This document shows, piece by piece, positions 1 to 8,407 of a stretch of DNA of 64,000 nt; position 1 is the first letter of the stretch, and every line of letters starts with the position of its first letter. Location: assembly GCF_000971475.1 (NCBI RefSeq), contig NZ_DF967548.1:62328-126327 (forward strand), given 5' to 3'. Below the pieces are notes generated by a model, which saw only the letters and a program-made list of their open reading frames with translations, was not told the DNA's origin and did not search any database. Origin of the DNA: Sulfuricella sp. T08. GTDB lineage: Bacteria; Pseudomonadota; Gammaproteobacteria; Burkholderiales; Sulfuricellaceae. The translations under genes and the position numbers were made by a program.

Positions 1-689
1 TAGACAGATTGACGGTGGTCAGCGCGGCTTTACGCACGCATGCATTCAGCCTGGCAAGCCGGGATGATGTGGAAATCATCCCGATGGGGGTCGATTTAGC
101 CGAGACTTTTACGCCCCCCGTCGAATCGGGGCGCAGCAACGCTGAACTTTTGTTTGTCGGGCGTCTGGTTGAACAAAAGGGGGTGCAATACCTGATCATG
201 GCCATGCCGGAGATTCTAAAAAAACACCCCAGGACGACGCTGGTCATCGCCGGCGACGGGCCGGAACGTGAGAATCTGCTGCGGCAGGCCGCCGCTTCGG
301 GCGTGGGCAAACATGTCCGGTTTCTTGGCGCAATGGAGAATGCCACACTGAGTGAGTTGTATGGAAATGCCGCGATATTTGTGTCGCCTTCTCTGGCGGA
401 AGGGTTTGGTCTGGCTCTCGTCGAAGCGTCGGGCTGTGGGTGCCCGGTTATCACCACAGACCTCCCAGCCATCCGGGACTTAGTCATCGACGAGGTCACC
501 GGATTGTTATGCCGGCAAGCGGATAGTGCCGACCTTGCCGCCAAGATAGACTTTCTCCTCGAACATCCCGAACTGCGCGAATCCATGGGGCATGCGGGTC
601 GGCAACATGTACTGGAGCAGTTCGATTGGGAAACAATTTCCCGCCGGTATGCCTCCCTGTTCGAGGGATTGTTGCGGGAACGCCCATGA
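1..689 (+). CDS. Glycosyltransferase family 4, C-terminal part (5' end outside window)
   Basis: The reading frame is open to the window edge (codons run from base 3), so the N-terminal acceptor domain is missing. The visible 220+ residues are a GT-B donor-sugar domain: LLFVGRLVEQKGVQYLI, the nucleotide-contacting strand VIAGDGPERENLL, and the SPSLAEGFGLALVEA motif with the two glutamates typical of GT4 retaining enzymes. It probably transfers a nucleotide-activated sugar to a cell-surface polysaccharide in the cytoplasm. Its stop overlaps the start of the next glycosyltransferase (ATGA), so the two are translationally coupled. The sugar and linkage cannot be read from sequence. Confidence 0.88.
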   Translation, partial: DRLTVVSAALRTHAFSLASRDDVEIIPMGVDLAETFTPPVESGRSNAELLFVGRLVEQKGVQYLIMAMPEILKKHPRTTLVIAGDGPERENLLRQAAASGVGKHVRFLGAMENATLSELYGNAAIFVSPSLAEGFGLALVEASGCGCPVITTDLPAIRDLVIDEVTGLLCRQADSADLAAKIDFLLEHPELRESMGHAGRQHVLEQFDWETISRRYASLFEGLLRERP

Positions 690-1546
690 AAATTTGCGCC
701 ATCGTCCTCAATTACCGCAATGCCGCACGCACAGAAGCCTGTTTATGTTCATTAGCCGGCGAGGGACTGGACGCGGTGCTGGTCGTCGACAATTCAGCCG
801 ATAAGCACGCTGCCGCCGAGCTTGCCTCCGTGATGGCGCGGCAGGAGGGGTATGTGGACTGCACGTTGCGCCTGCTCAACCCTGACCGCAATCTTGGCTT
901 CGCGCGCGGCGTCAATCTGGCGCTCAATGACGAGGCCGCGCGACACTGCGACGCCTTCCTGCTAATCAACAACGATGCCGTCGCCCTGCCTGGTATGCTT
1001 GCGGGTCTCGCAGCCGCGCTTGCCGACACCGGCGCGGGTTTGGTTGCGCCCACGGTGATCGATGCAGAAGGCAAGCCACAACCCATGTTCTGGTACCAAC
1101 GCTTCTTCGGCTTGCAGACTATGCGCCCGCTGCCCGGCTCATTTCCCTACCTGAGCGGTTGCTGCCTACTGGTACGCCGCGACATGCTGGAGGAAGGCAA
1201 ATTGTTCGACGCGGAGTTTTTCATGTATGGAGAAGATACCCTGCTCGGCTGGCGTCTTGCATGTGCGGGGATAAAGCCGCTTCGCCTAGACGATGCCTTT
1301 GTACGCCATGATAGTGCGGGGTCTTCACGGCGTGGCCAATTTTTTTACGAATACCACATGGCACGCGCCCATGTCCTGCTCGCCATGAAAACCTGGCGTC
1401 ACCCGCTGGAGATACCCCTGCTGCTGGCAAGCAAGTGTGTTGGCCTGGTCTTGCGCGCCTTGTGGCGCAGCCTGCGTTTTGGAAGCCCCATTCCGCTCAA
1501 GGCATTTTTCATGGCCTGGGTGGCACTGGACATTCGCGAACCCTGA
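686..1546 (+). CDS. Glycosyltransferase family 2 (rhamnosyltransferase-like)
   Basis: 286 residues from the ATG that overlaps the upstream stop; the frame extends further upstream, but MKICAIVLNYRN is the usual GT2 N-terminus. A GT-A fold is indicated by VVDNSADKH, NLGFARGVN and the metal-binding-site-like LLINNDAV (DxD variant), followed by the acceptor-site motif FMYGEDTLLGWRL with the ED pair. The C-terminal 60 residues are basic and hydrophobic and may lie against the membrane. The product resembles WbbL/RfbF-type rhamnosyltransferases, but the sugar specificity is inference. It overlaps both neighbours by 1-4 bases, which makes a tight three-gene glycosyltransferase operon. Confidence 0.85.
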   Translation: MKICAIVLNYRNAARTEACLCSLAGEGLDAVLVVDNSADKHAAAELASVMARQEGYVDCTLRLLNPDRNLGFARGVNLALNDEAARHCDAFLLINNDAVALPGMLAGLAAALADTGAGLVAPTVIDAEGKPQPMFWYQRFFGLQTMRPLPGSFPYLSGCCLLVRRDMLEEGKLFDAEFFMYGEDTLLGWRLACAGIKPLRLDDAFVRHDSAGSSRRGQFFYEYHMARAHVLLAMKTWRHPLEIPLLLASKCVGLVLRALWRSLRFGSPIPLKAFFMAWVALDIREP

Positions 1547-2604
1547 TGGAAAACGAAAGAATCAAGGCTTGGCTACCGGCGATCCGAGCGGGCAGCGGTA
1601 CCGACGTTTATACCCGACGCCTTGCCGCATCGCTGGAGCGCCACGGCATAATGGCGCAAATCACCTGGTTCCCGTTGTCCCATGAACTGCTGCCAGCCTT
1701 GCTGCAGCGCACGCAACCGCCCCTTGGCACAGACATTATCATCGCCAATAGCTGGAACGGTTTCGCCTTCGAGCGCAACAACCTGCCGCTGGTGGTGATC
1801 GTGCATCACTGCGTGTTTGATCCCGGGTTGCGGCCATACAAAAGCGTACTTCAGTCTCTTTATCATCGCTTCTTTGCGGAACCCCGGGAAGTGCGGTCGA
1901 TGCATGCCGCAGATGCCGTCGTGACGGTCAGCCACTATGTGGCGAATCATCTGCGGCAGAAGATAAGCATGGATGGCGTGGAAGTCATTAACAACTGGGT
2001 CGATACCGAGTTGTTCAAGCCGAAACCACAGGAAACCCACGAAAACAGGCCATTCCGATTACTGTTTATCGGGAAGCCCACACGCCTCAAAGGGGGCGAT
2101 CTGCTTGCGCCACTAATGCGCAGACTGGGAACTGATTTTGAGCTCCGCTTCACAGCAGAACCGCAAGACTGCCGAAGAATGAATCTTCCGGCCAACATGA
2201 TTCCGGTGGGCAAATTTACGGAACAGGGTATGGTTCGAGCCTACCAGGAATGCGATGCGGTACTGCTGCCCTCGCATGCCGAAGGTTTTGGCTATGCAGC
2301 ACTGGAAGGCATGGCGTGCGGCAAGCCAGTCATTACCAGCAACAATACGGCCCTGCCGGAAATAATCATAGACGGTGTTACGGGTATCCTTTGCGAAACC
2401 AATGATATTGAAGCTTTTGCCAGAGCCGGCCAACTGCTTGCGCAAGACTCAACTCTTTGTTCAGTTATGGGCAGTGCAGGTCGTCAGCGAACTATGGAAA
2501 CCTTCTCTGAGAGCATGTTAATCGATAGGTATATCCGCTTGATACACCAGTGTTTAATGCCGAAAAAGGATTCTCTTACCTTACCATCCTCTTCATTTCC
2601 GTGA
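1546..2604 (+). CDS. Glycosyltransferase family 4
   Basis: 352 residues, starting at the ATG that shares its A with the upstream TGA stop (TGATG); an earlier in-frame start would run through the preceding gene. The N-terminal half carries GSGTDVYTRRLAASL, typical of the acceptor domain. The C-terminal half has LLFIGKPTRLKGGDLL and the HAEGFGYAALEGMACGKPV motif with the conserved glutamates, then a GITG-like loop. It is the last gene of the forward glycosyltransferase operon and meets reverse-strand genes at about 2.7 kb. It is likely a cytoplasmic enzyme of polysaccharide assembly; the donor sugar is unknown. Confidence 0.87.
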   Translation: MENERIKAWLPAIRAGSGTDVYTRRLAASLERHGIMAQITWFPLSHELLPALLQRTQPPLGTDIIIANSWNGFAFERNNLPLVVIVHHCVFDPGLRPYKSVLQSLYHRFFAEPREVRSMHAADAVVTVSHYVANHLRQKISMDGVEVINNWVDTELFKPKPQETHENRPFRLLFIGKPTRLKGGDLLAPLMRRLGTDFELRFTAEPQDCRRMNLPANMIPVGKFTEQGMVRAYQECDAVLLPSHAEGFGYAALEGMACGKPVITSNNTALPEIIIDGVTGILCETNDIEAFARAGQLLAQDSTLCSVMGSAGRQRTMETFSESMLIDRYIRLIHQCLMPKKDSLTLPSSSFP

Positions 2605-2665
2605 CTGAGGTTCCCTCGGTATTTCGTCTTCCAACGAGTGGGTTTGATGCTACCAATTTTTTATT

Positions 2666-2719
2666 TTATTGTTTGATCCAGTCCGCCAGAAACTACGCTG
2701 GTGACTTGTAGCCAAGTAT
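2666..2719 (-). pseudogene. Relic of an insertion-sequence transposase C-terminus
   Basis: On the reverse strand this stretch reads ILGYKSPA, then a TAG in place of the expected acidic codon, then FLADWIKQ and a TAA stop. The pattern LGY-x-SPA-x-F near the end of a protein is typical of IS3-type DDE transposases. The upstream frame is closed by TGA, so only about 18 codons survive. The rest of the 174-bp gap between the convergent glycosyltransferase genes (2605-2778) is T-rich and holds nothing else that I recognise. This identification rests on a short motif only. Confidence 0.4.
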
Positions 2720-2778
2720 TCAACACTCAAGGCTTGCACCGATAAATTCGGTCGTAAATAGCAGCATTAACGGCAATC

Positions 2779-4980
2779 TCAGGAAGGCCAGCGGCCAGCC
2801 AACCAAGCTTTAATCATCTTGCGGTTATACGGAGAGAGAATCTTCCCGATTTTTCTAACAACTGGGACTATAATTTTCACCAATCGTAGCAATGGGTTAA
2901 GTATTACCCTCAAGTCAAGAAGCATACGCTCAAGAAGTTTGAAAGGTGGTCGGCAATACGCCACTAATAAATGGCGCACCACAGAAAGGTCGCCCTCTGC
3001 CAATGCTGCACATTTGCCAGTTCTAACATAATCCTGATATCGATAATAGGTGGAACTTTGTGCATCATTCGTGACGGCGGGGCTAACATTAGCTAAAAAA
3101 TTGGCTTCCCTCACCCGCACAAAAAATTCATTCCATTCAACTGCCGAACAATCCCAACGGCATACCCATGACCATGGGCGTTGGCTTACTCTTTCTGTAA
3201 ATGCACCAATATTTGGCACAATTATTGGAAATTCGCTCATCAATGCTGTGCTGAGTGTGTAACTGTAGGTTTCCGGCCATTGAGCAGGGAACCAGATAAC
3301 ATGCGGTCGTGAGTCTAAAATCAATTGCTGCAAATCCACATCTTCATATTCGCCATGGATTGAAAGAACCTCAGCAGGCAATCCTGCCATATCCTTGTAA
3401 GCGTAGCCAATTAAATGAAATTGCAGCGGTAAATTATATTGATTAGCCAATATGGCACAGCGATCCAATATATCCGCACCTTTGATTTGACTCATTGCAC
3501 CAATAACAACGATGCGTAATCTTTCATTTGTGCTCAGTGGTAGTGCTTTCGGAGTTGGCAAGGTGCTTTCTGGCCCAATGTCCAAGTGGGGAGCTAACAC
3601 GACCTTTGCATCATTAAAATAGGTTCGAATTCGCCGCGCTGCATCTTCGCTTGGGACAAACACATGCATTGCTTTATTGAACATGGTTCTATTTTCATCA
3701 CGCCAATTTTGGATATTTGCTGAGCCAACTCGAGGCTTTATATTTAGACATGCATTGCATTGCTGCAAGTCAGGTTCCCCGCAGTAGCGATAATTAATCG
3801 AGGTTAGCGAAATTCTTGGACAAATTGCGTAATAGTCATGAACAGTAAAGTCGAAAGGGACGCCAATATCCTCAGGAATGTTCCTTATTTTAATATTGTG
3901 TCCAAACAAATGATGAAAATGTACCTGACCGATGCGTGCCAACCTGAGAAAGCTCAGTAATGCTTGATAGTCGCGATCCATATGGAAATAAAGTTGGAAC
4001 CGCTCTCCTGGTCTTATCCATTCAAGCGTAATTACACCCCAAAGATAAGGGCGTAGCATTAACACTTCCGCTGCATGATCGAGATGCATGGAAAGCTCTC
4101 GCACATGCCTTTCTGTGCCTCCGCCTCGTCTGTGGGTAACAAAGAGAATAACGGGGCGACGACCGACACGTATCCGCATAAAATCCACCATCAGTCGGTA
4201 AGACCGTGCAGGATCTTTCTTGAGATGCCATGACACCAAAGGCATGTAATGCGGATAACGCCGCCGCAGAATGGACATGGCATTTTCCTTGCGCACATTC
4301 TGCGTTTCAGCGAAGCTCACACCGCCAGCATGGTAAACAAAAGTATCGGCGCACAATATGTGCCGCCAACCACGTCTGCGCGCGCGCATGCAGAAATCAT
4401 TTTCTTCCCCGTACCCCTTACCAAAAGTTTCCGTATCAAACAAACCGACCGCATTCAGACAGGCGCGTTTTATATACATGCAGAAGCCCACCGCCGTGGG
4501 AATTTCAACGCTTTTACCTGAATTGACTTGGTGAAAAATAGCATCGAGTTTGGCGGCATCCCACCCTTCCGGAAGGGTGTTGTCCTCGCAAAACTTCGGG
4601 TAACTACATATCGTTGCGTTATTCGAAAATGGTGTGACCGTGCCGACATCAGGGGCACTGTAGGCACAGCGATGCAACCTGTCGAGCCAGTCTCCAGCAA
4701 CCTCCGTGTCACTGTTGAGCAAAATCACATCGGCATTCGGATCAAGCTCCATGCCACGATTGACCGTTGCCACAAACCCAAGATTCTGTTCGTTGCGTAA
4801 AAGCTGCACCATCCCACCCTTCGATAGCTCGATGAGATAATCCGTCAACTCTGGATCGGGGCTGCAATCGTCAATGATGGTAATGCGGTGATCCAGGCTA
4901 TTGCCAGCGCGAAGTACGCTTTCAATGCACTGTCTCGTTTCCGCAATTCCCCTATAGACAGGAATAATGATGTGAACCAT
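2779..4980 (-). CDS. Two-domain glycosyltransferase (GT2 fused to GT4-like)
   Basis: 733 residues. The first 250 or so form a GT2 domain: MVHIIIPVYRG, ITIIDDCSPD, NLGFVATVNRGM, ILLNSDTEV and GEENDFCMRARRRGW. From about residue 275 a second, GT4-like domain begins with LFVTHRRGGGTERHVREL and continues through RIVVIGAMSQIKGADIL to about residue 620. The canonical E-x7-E stretch of the second domain is weak, so its activity is uncertain. A basic, hydrophobic tail follows. The gene is visibly more AT-rich than the housekeeping genes of the window, which suggests transfer with the polysaccharide locus. A single chain may add two sugars in succession. It lies downstream of the sulfotransferase on the same strand. 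Confidence 0.85.
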   Translation of the reverse strand: MVHIIIPVYRGIAETRQCIESVLRAGNSLDHRITIIDDCSPDPELTDYLIELSKGGMVQLLRNEQNLGFVATVNRGMELDPNADVILLNSDTEVAGDWLDRLHRCAYSAPDVGTVTPFSNNATICSYPKFCEDNTLPEGWDAAKLDAIFHQVNSGKSVEIPTAVGFCMYIKRACLNAVGLFDTETFGKGYGEENDFCMRARRRGWRHILCADTFVYHAGGVSFAETQNVRKENAMSILRRRYPHYMPLVSWHLKKDPARSYRLMVDFMRIRVGRRPVILFVTHRRGGGTERHVRELSMHLDHAAEVLMLRPYLWGVITLEWIRPGERFQLYFHMDRDYQALLSFLRLARIGQVHFHHLFGHNIKIRNIPEDIGVPFDFTVHDYYAICPRISLTSINYRYCGEPDLQQCNACLNIKPRVGSANIQNWRDENRTMFNKAMHVFVPSEDAARRIRTYFNDAKVVLAPHLDIGPESTLPTPKALPLSTNERLRIVVIGAMSQIKGADILDRCAILANQYNLPLQFHLIGYAYKDMAGLPAEVLSIHGEYEDVDLQQLILDSRPHVIWFPAQWPETYSYTLSTALMSEFPIIVPNIGAFTERVSQRPWSWVCRWDCSAVEWNEFFVRVREANFLANVSPAVTNDAQSSTYYRYQDYVRTGKCAALAEGDLSVVRHLLVAYCRPPFKLLERMLLDLRVILNPLLRLVKIIVPVVRKIGKILSPYNRKMIKAWLAGRWPS

Positions 4981-5071
4981 ATCGTTTGTTATTTGGTGGC
5001 TATTTCAGCAGGCTATGGGCAGGTTCCGTTTATATCACCGATTTTTCAACAAGCTCAGCATATTCAATTTT

Positions 5072-6109
5072 TCATGGTTTTCTTGTGCCAGGAATGATCA
5101 GCCGTATCAAATACTGGACCAATCTTAGTGGTTTGGTAATTTGCCAAGAAGCCGTATTTTTGACTCGCTTTATTTCTGAATGCAGCAAAGCATTCTCCGA
5201 TTCAAGGCGGGCAAGATTGGTGCATGAATCTTGATTTTTTGTCTCACTAGACCTAAGCAGTTTTGACAATGGAGCAACGATACTGACGAGTTCTACGGTC
5301 TGAGCGCGCATACGATCAAGTTTCGCTGGGTCTGGCGATTTAGCCAAAAGGAGTTCGAACACTTCCTGAGCCAAGCGGCACACCGGATGGTCAGGCAGTG
5401 TGGCATTGTCGACATAATGTCGCAGAGAAGGGTCGATGAATGCCTCAATGCTAGGGGCGGCATCTTCTACGGTGACAGGCCAAGTCAAACCGAGGGTTTG
5501 GCCGATTGAAGCCACAGTTTTCCGCCAATCAGCCAATAGGCATTCATAATTAACGAAAGCTCGTGGCTGGCCTCTAGTCTGGTATTCAGCTTCCAGCATG
5601 TGGGTGAGCCACAGCAGGCAGGATGTTACTTCTGAGAAATTGTCTCGTTTACGTAAGGAATGCGCCACTTCGGCTGGTTTCCGTAGCATGAGGATAAACA
5701 GCGGTTGGCAGGCCAGTTCACGGAACACCTCCTGCCACAGAGGCAACAGGCGGCACATGCGTGGGTCTTTGATGAGCCAAAGGGGGCTGTTGCTAAAGTC
5801 ACGGCGCAGCACGCTAACGATCCTGTCGCGAAAAACGTCAACGGGGGGTGAACGCCACCACTGGTCGGGCAAAGAGGTTTCTTCGTACCATGAGGAATCG
5901 AATGCCTCCAGTATCTGATCGTGAATGGTCACAACTTCTGCATGCTCCCAGAAGCCTTTGGGGTTAATACCTTCCATCGCTGGCAGGAGAGAGTAGCCAG
6001 GATGAATGCCCAGCATGTGCAGCACGCCAGCCAATGCAGAGGTGCCGCTGCGGTGCATACCCAGAACAACAATGCCGGTTTTTGGCGCGAGTTCTTGTAT
6101 CAAATTCAC
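5072..6109 (-). CDS. Sulfotransferase family protein
   Basis: 345 residues from a GTG start preceded by AGGAAA at a good distance. The N-terminal GIVVLGMHRSGTSALAG is the 5'-phosphosulfate-binding loop of PAPS-dependent sulfotransferases, and LIKDPRMCRLLPLW is the 3'-phosphate-binding segment. The C-terminal 60 residues look coiled-coil-like (SENALLHSEIKRVKNTASW) and resemble tails of glycosyltransferase-associated proteins. The setting among glycosyltransferases and an ABC polysaccharide exporter suggests it sulfates a glycan, but the substrate is inferred from context only. Confidence 0.82.
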   Translation of the reverse strand: MNLIQELAPKTGIVVLGMHRSGTSALAGVLHMLGIHPGYSLLPAMEGINPKGFWEHAEVVTIHDQILEAFDSSWYEETSLPDQWWRSPPVDVFRDRIVSVLRRDFSNSPLWLIKDPRMCRLLPLWQEVFRELACQPLFILMLRKPAEVAHSLRKRDNFSEVTSCLLWLTHMLEAEYQTRGQPRAFVNYECLLADWRKTVASIGQTLGLTWPVTVEDAAPSIEAFIDPSLRHYVDNATLPDHPVCRLAQEVFELLLAKSPDPAKLDRMRAQTVELVSIVAPLSKLLRSSETKNQDSCTNLARLESENALLHSEIKRVKNTASWQITKPLRLVQYLIRLIIPGTRKP

Positions 6110-6213
6110 TTCAGTGATTTCCTGAACAAAACTAGAAAGTGCCGTTGATGGGATGGACGAAATCCATTATGTATAGGTTGAGACATGTCTATCGATTTTA
6201 TGAGATCGATCTG

Positions 6214-7488
6214 TCAGGGCATGAGGCCTGAAAATGAGGAGGATATATCCACTGTTCCTGATCGTATTGAACCATTTTCCTGTGTGATTTTGAACATGGC
6301 TGCATCAAGCACTCTGTGCAAATACACTTCGCCCTTGTCAGGCATAAGACAGGTAATGCCAGCATTAAGAAAATAAGTACCCGATAGCAGGTTGCATCGA
6401 AAACGAAACCGTTGAGAAAGGGTTGTGCCACACTCAACCGAAATACCAGTGTCCGCGGGGTGAGAGAGAAGACCGCCTAGTTCGTAGCCTGTAACTGTTT
6501 TGATCATCATGCCGAAACGTACGCATTTTGCGGGCACGTTGAACTGGGCTTCATAAGCATAGATGTATTCCTCACCACTATGCAGCAGATTTACACATTT
6601 CCCATCAAGGGAAAGAATGCGAGGATTGATGATTTGCGCACCCAAGGAGGTGTATGAAACGGTACTTTCCGGAATTAGTGTTTGGTCAAAGCACGCCGTT
6701 TCTTGCTCTTGGTAAGCTAGCTTAGGGTTATTTTTCACCTCATCTGTGGCGTACGGACGATTGAGATTTTTCAAATAACTCGCTGAAACAAACTTGGGAT
6801 TGCCGATTACAGTGAGTTTACCTTGTTCCAGAAGCAATGCATGATCACAGAGTTCAACCACGGATGCCATGTTATGAGAAACGTAGATGATGGTACATCC
6901 CTGCTCGCGGATTTGGCGAATGCGTTCAAAGCATTTTCGCTGGAATGGTTCATCACCCACAGATAGCGCTTCGTCAATAATTAAAGTATCAGGTGCACTG
7001 TGGATTGCGGTGGCAAATGCCAATCTCACATACATTCCACTGGAATAAATCCGCACTGGCTGGTCAATGAATTCGCCGATGTCTGAGAAGGTGGCGATGT
7101 CGTCGAAGCGTCGCACCATCTCTTTTTTGGGGATACCCATGACAGCCCCCTGAAAGTAAACGTTTTCTCGGCCAGTAAACTCCGGATTGAAGCCTGCCCC
7201 CAGCTCCAGCAGGGCCGATACCCTGCCATTGACTTCAACCTCACCCGAGGTGGGTTTGAGAATACCGCAAATCAATTGCAACAGAGTGCTCTTACCCGAC
7301 CCATTTCGCCCAATGATGCCAACGGTTTCCCCTTTTTTGATTTCAAAGGAAACGTCCCGCAAGGCGGTGAATTCTCGATGAAAGCGCATTCTGCCAAAAG
7401 TAAGCGCCTGCTTGATGCGGTCGCCAGGGTGGCCGAAGATACGGTAGGTCTTTGTGAGGTTTTTGACAGAGATGGCGATTTCGTTCAT
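6214..7488 (-). CDS. wzt: Polysaccharide ABC exporter ATPase (Wzt-like) with C-terminal carbohydrate-binding domain
   Basis: 424 residues from the ATG giving MNEIAISVKNLTKTYRIF; an upstream in-frame TTG would overlap hepT and is less likely. The nucleotide-binding domain (about 1-240) has Walker A GRNGSGKST, signature YSSGMYVRLAFA and Walker B LIIDEAL. The C-terminal 170 residues match the Wzt_C type of jelly-roll domain that recognises the chain terminator of O-antigens (LGAQIINPRILSLDG, then HSGEEYIYAYEAQFNV). With Wzm it exports a finished glycan across the inner membrane. Unusually, its permease partner is not adjacent: a MntA-HepT pair lies between them, with the hepT stop only 7 bases before this start. 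Confidence 0.92.
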   Translation of the reverse strand: MNEIAISVKNLTKTYRIFGHPGDRIKQALTFGRMRFHREFTALRDVSFEIKKGETVGIIGRNGSGKSTLLQLICGILKPTSGEVEVNGRVSALLELGAGFNPEFTGRENVYFQGAVMGIPKKEMVRRFDDIATFSDIGEFIDQPVRIYSSGMYVRLAFATAIHSAPDTLIIDEALSVGDEPFQRKCFERIRQIREQGCTIIYVSHNMASVVELCDHALLLEQGKLTVIGNPKFVSASYLKNLNRPYATDEVKNNPKLAYQEQETACFDQTLIPESTVSYTSLGAQIINPRILSLDGKCVNLLHSGEEYIYAYEAQFNVPAKCVRFGMMIKTVTGYELGGLLSHPADTGISVECGTTLSQRFRFRCNLLSGTYFLNAGITCLMPDKGEVYLHRVLDAAMFKITQENGSIRSGTVDISSSFSGLMP

Positions 7489-7495
7489 GGAATAC

Positions 7496-7912
7496 TTAGA
7501 GCCCAGTTTTCTGGATAACAGCCTGAGCAAACTCCTTGAAATCAGTTAGGTGACTGGTTGCGATGGCATGAACGATTTGCCAGTTGATTGCTTCATAATT
7601 ATGGACGGCGATATTGCGAAAACCCAAGGTTTTTTTCATGCGTATTGCCAGTTCGGTGTTGATGCATCCAAGCTCGGCAAGCACGTCGAAGGTTTGACCC
7701 ATTGTGGCAGGAGGAGGAGTGTCCTTGCCGGCGATAAGGTGCGCTCCGATGTCAACGCAGAGTTGGATGGCTCGAGTCAGATTGAGCGCGAGGATATCTT
7801 GCAAGTCGACATCTCTGCCAAGGGTTTCGGAGGATGGCGGACATTTTTCCTGGATTCGCTGAAGGCAACGGCGAAGAGACTCCAGTTTTTGTTCGATCAC
7901 TTCTCTATCCAT
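7496..7912 (-). CDS. hepT: HepT-like toxin (HEPN RNase, DUF86)
   Basis: 138 residues, mostly helical. The HEPN active-site motif R-x4-H-x-Y is intact as RNIAVHNY (R99, H104, Y106). In characterised HepT proteins Arg and His cleave RNA, and the Tyr is the residue AMPylated by the MntA antitoxin. Its start overlaps the 3' end of mntA by 16 bases, the usual antitoxin-first arrangement. The family assignment is firm from the motif; toxicity here is inferred. The cassette lies inside the wzm-wzt exporter operon and reads in the same direction, so it is probably co-transcribed with it. Confidence 0.9.
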   Translation of the reverse strand: MDREVIEQKLESLRRCLQRIQEKCPPSSETLGRDVDLQDILALNLTRAIQLCVDIGAHLIAGKDTPPPATMGQTFDVLAELGCINTELAIRMKKTLGFRNIAVHNYEAINWQIVHAIATSHLTDFKEFAQAVIQKTGL

Positions 7913-8289
7913 GCGCTGCGCCTTTCCCTGAGAATACGACGATAGTACGGCATGAAATCCGCCTCATCGAATACGTGCCTCTTGATGAGTTCAGCATAGA
8001 GGCTATCTTTACCGAGGAGGCGCTTCCCGTGCCTGAGAATCTGCCCCAGCAGTGGTTCGCCGACGGTCTGAAGATCGATTAAGTCAACAGGACAGCCTGT
8101 GGATTCTGCAAGTTCCGCCATCAATGACATTGATTCTTTAAACCCAAGAGGCTGCCCCGCATCAATTGCCAGATCGACATCGCTGTCATGATGCCCTTGG
8201 CCGGTGGCCAACGAGCCAAAAAGAATGGCCAGCCGAACTTCGGGATGGTTTGCCAGGGTGGCCTGAATTAGGGTCTCGATGGTTGTCAT
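7897..8289 (-). CDS. mntA: MntA-like nucleotidyltransferase antitoxin
   Basis: 130 residues. The minimal nucleotidyltransferase signature GS-x10-DxD is complete: GSLATGQGHHDSDVD, with G25, S26, D37 and D39. Family knowledge: MntA proteins add AMP units to the HepT active-site tyrosine and so neutralise the RNase. The C-terminal part (GEPLLGQILRHGKRLLG) is the helical segment common to this family. It starts 118 bases downstream of the wzm stop. That gap holds no clear promoter and nothing else I can identify. Confidence 0.9.
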   Translation of the reverse strand: MTTIETLIQATLANHPEVRLAILFGSLATGQGHHDSDVDLAIDAGQPLGFKESMSLMAELAESTGCPVDLIDLQTVGEPLLGQILRHGKRLLGKDSLYAELIKRHVFDEADFMPYYRRILRERRSAWIEK

Positions 8290-8407
8290 TTATCTATGGC
8301 TGCGCAGTATTTGTGTAATGGCTAGTTTAACGATGAACAGTTTCGCATTTCTCGCTGGCATATGTCATTCTTTCCTCAGCATTTTATGCAGTGATGTGGC
8401 CGCCTTC

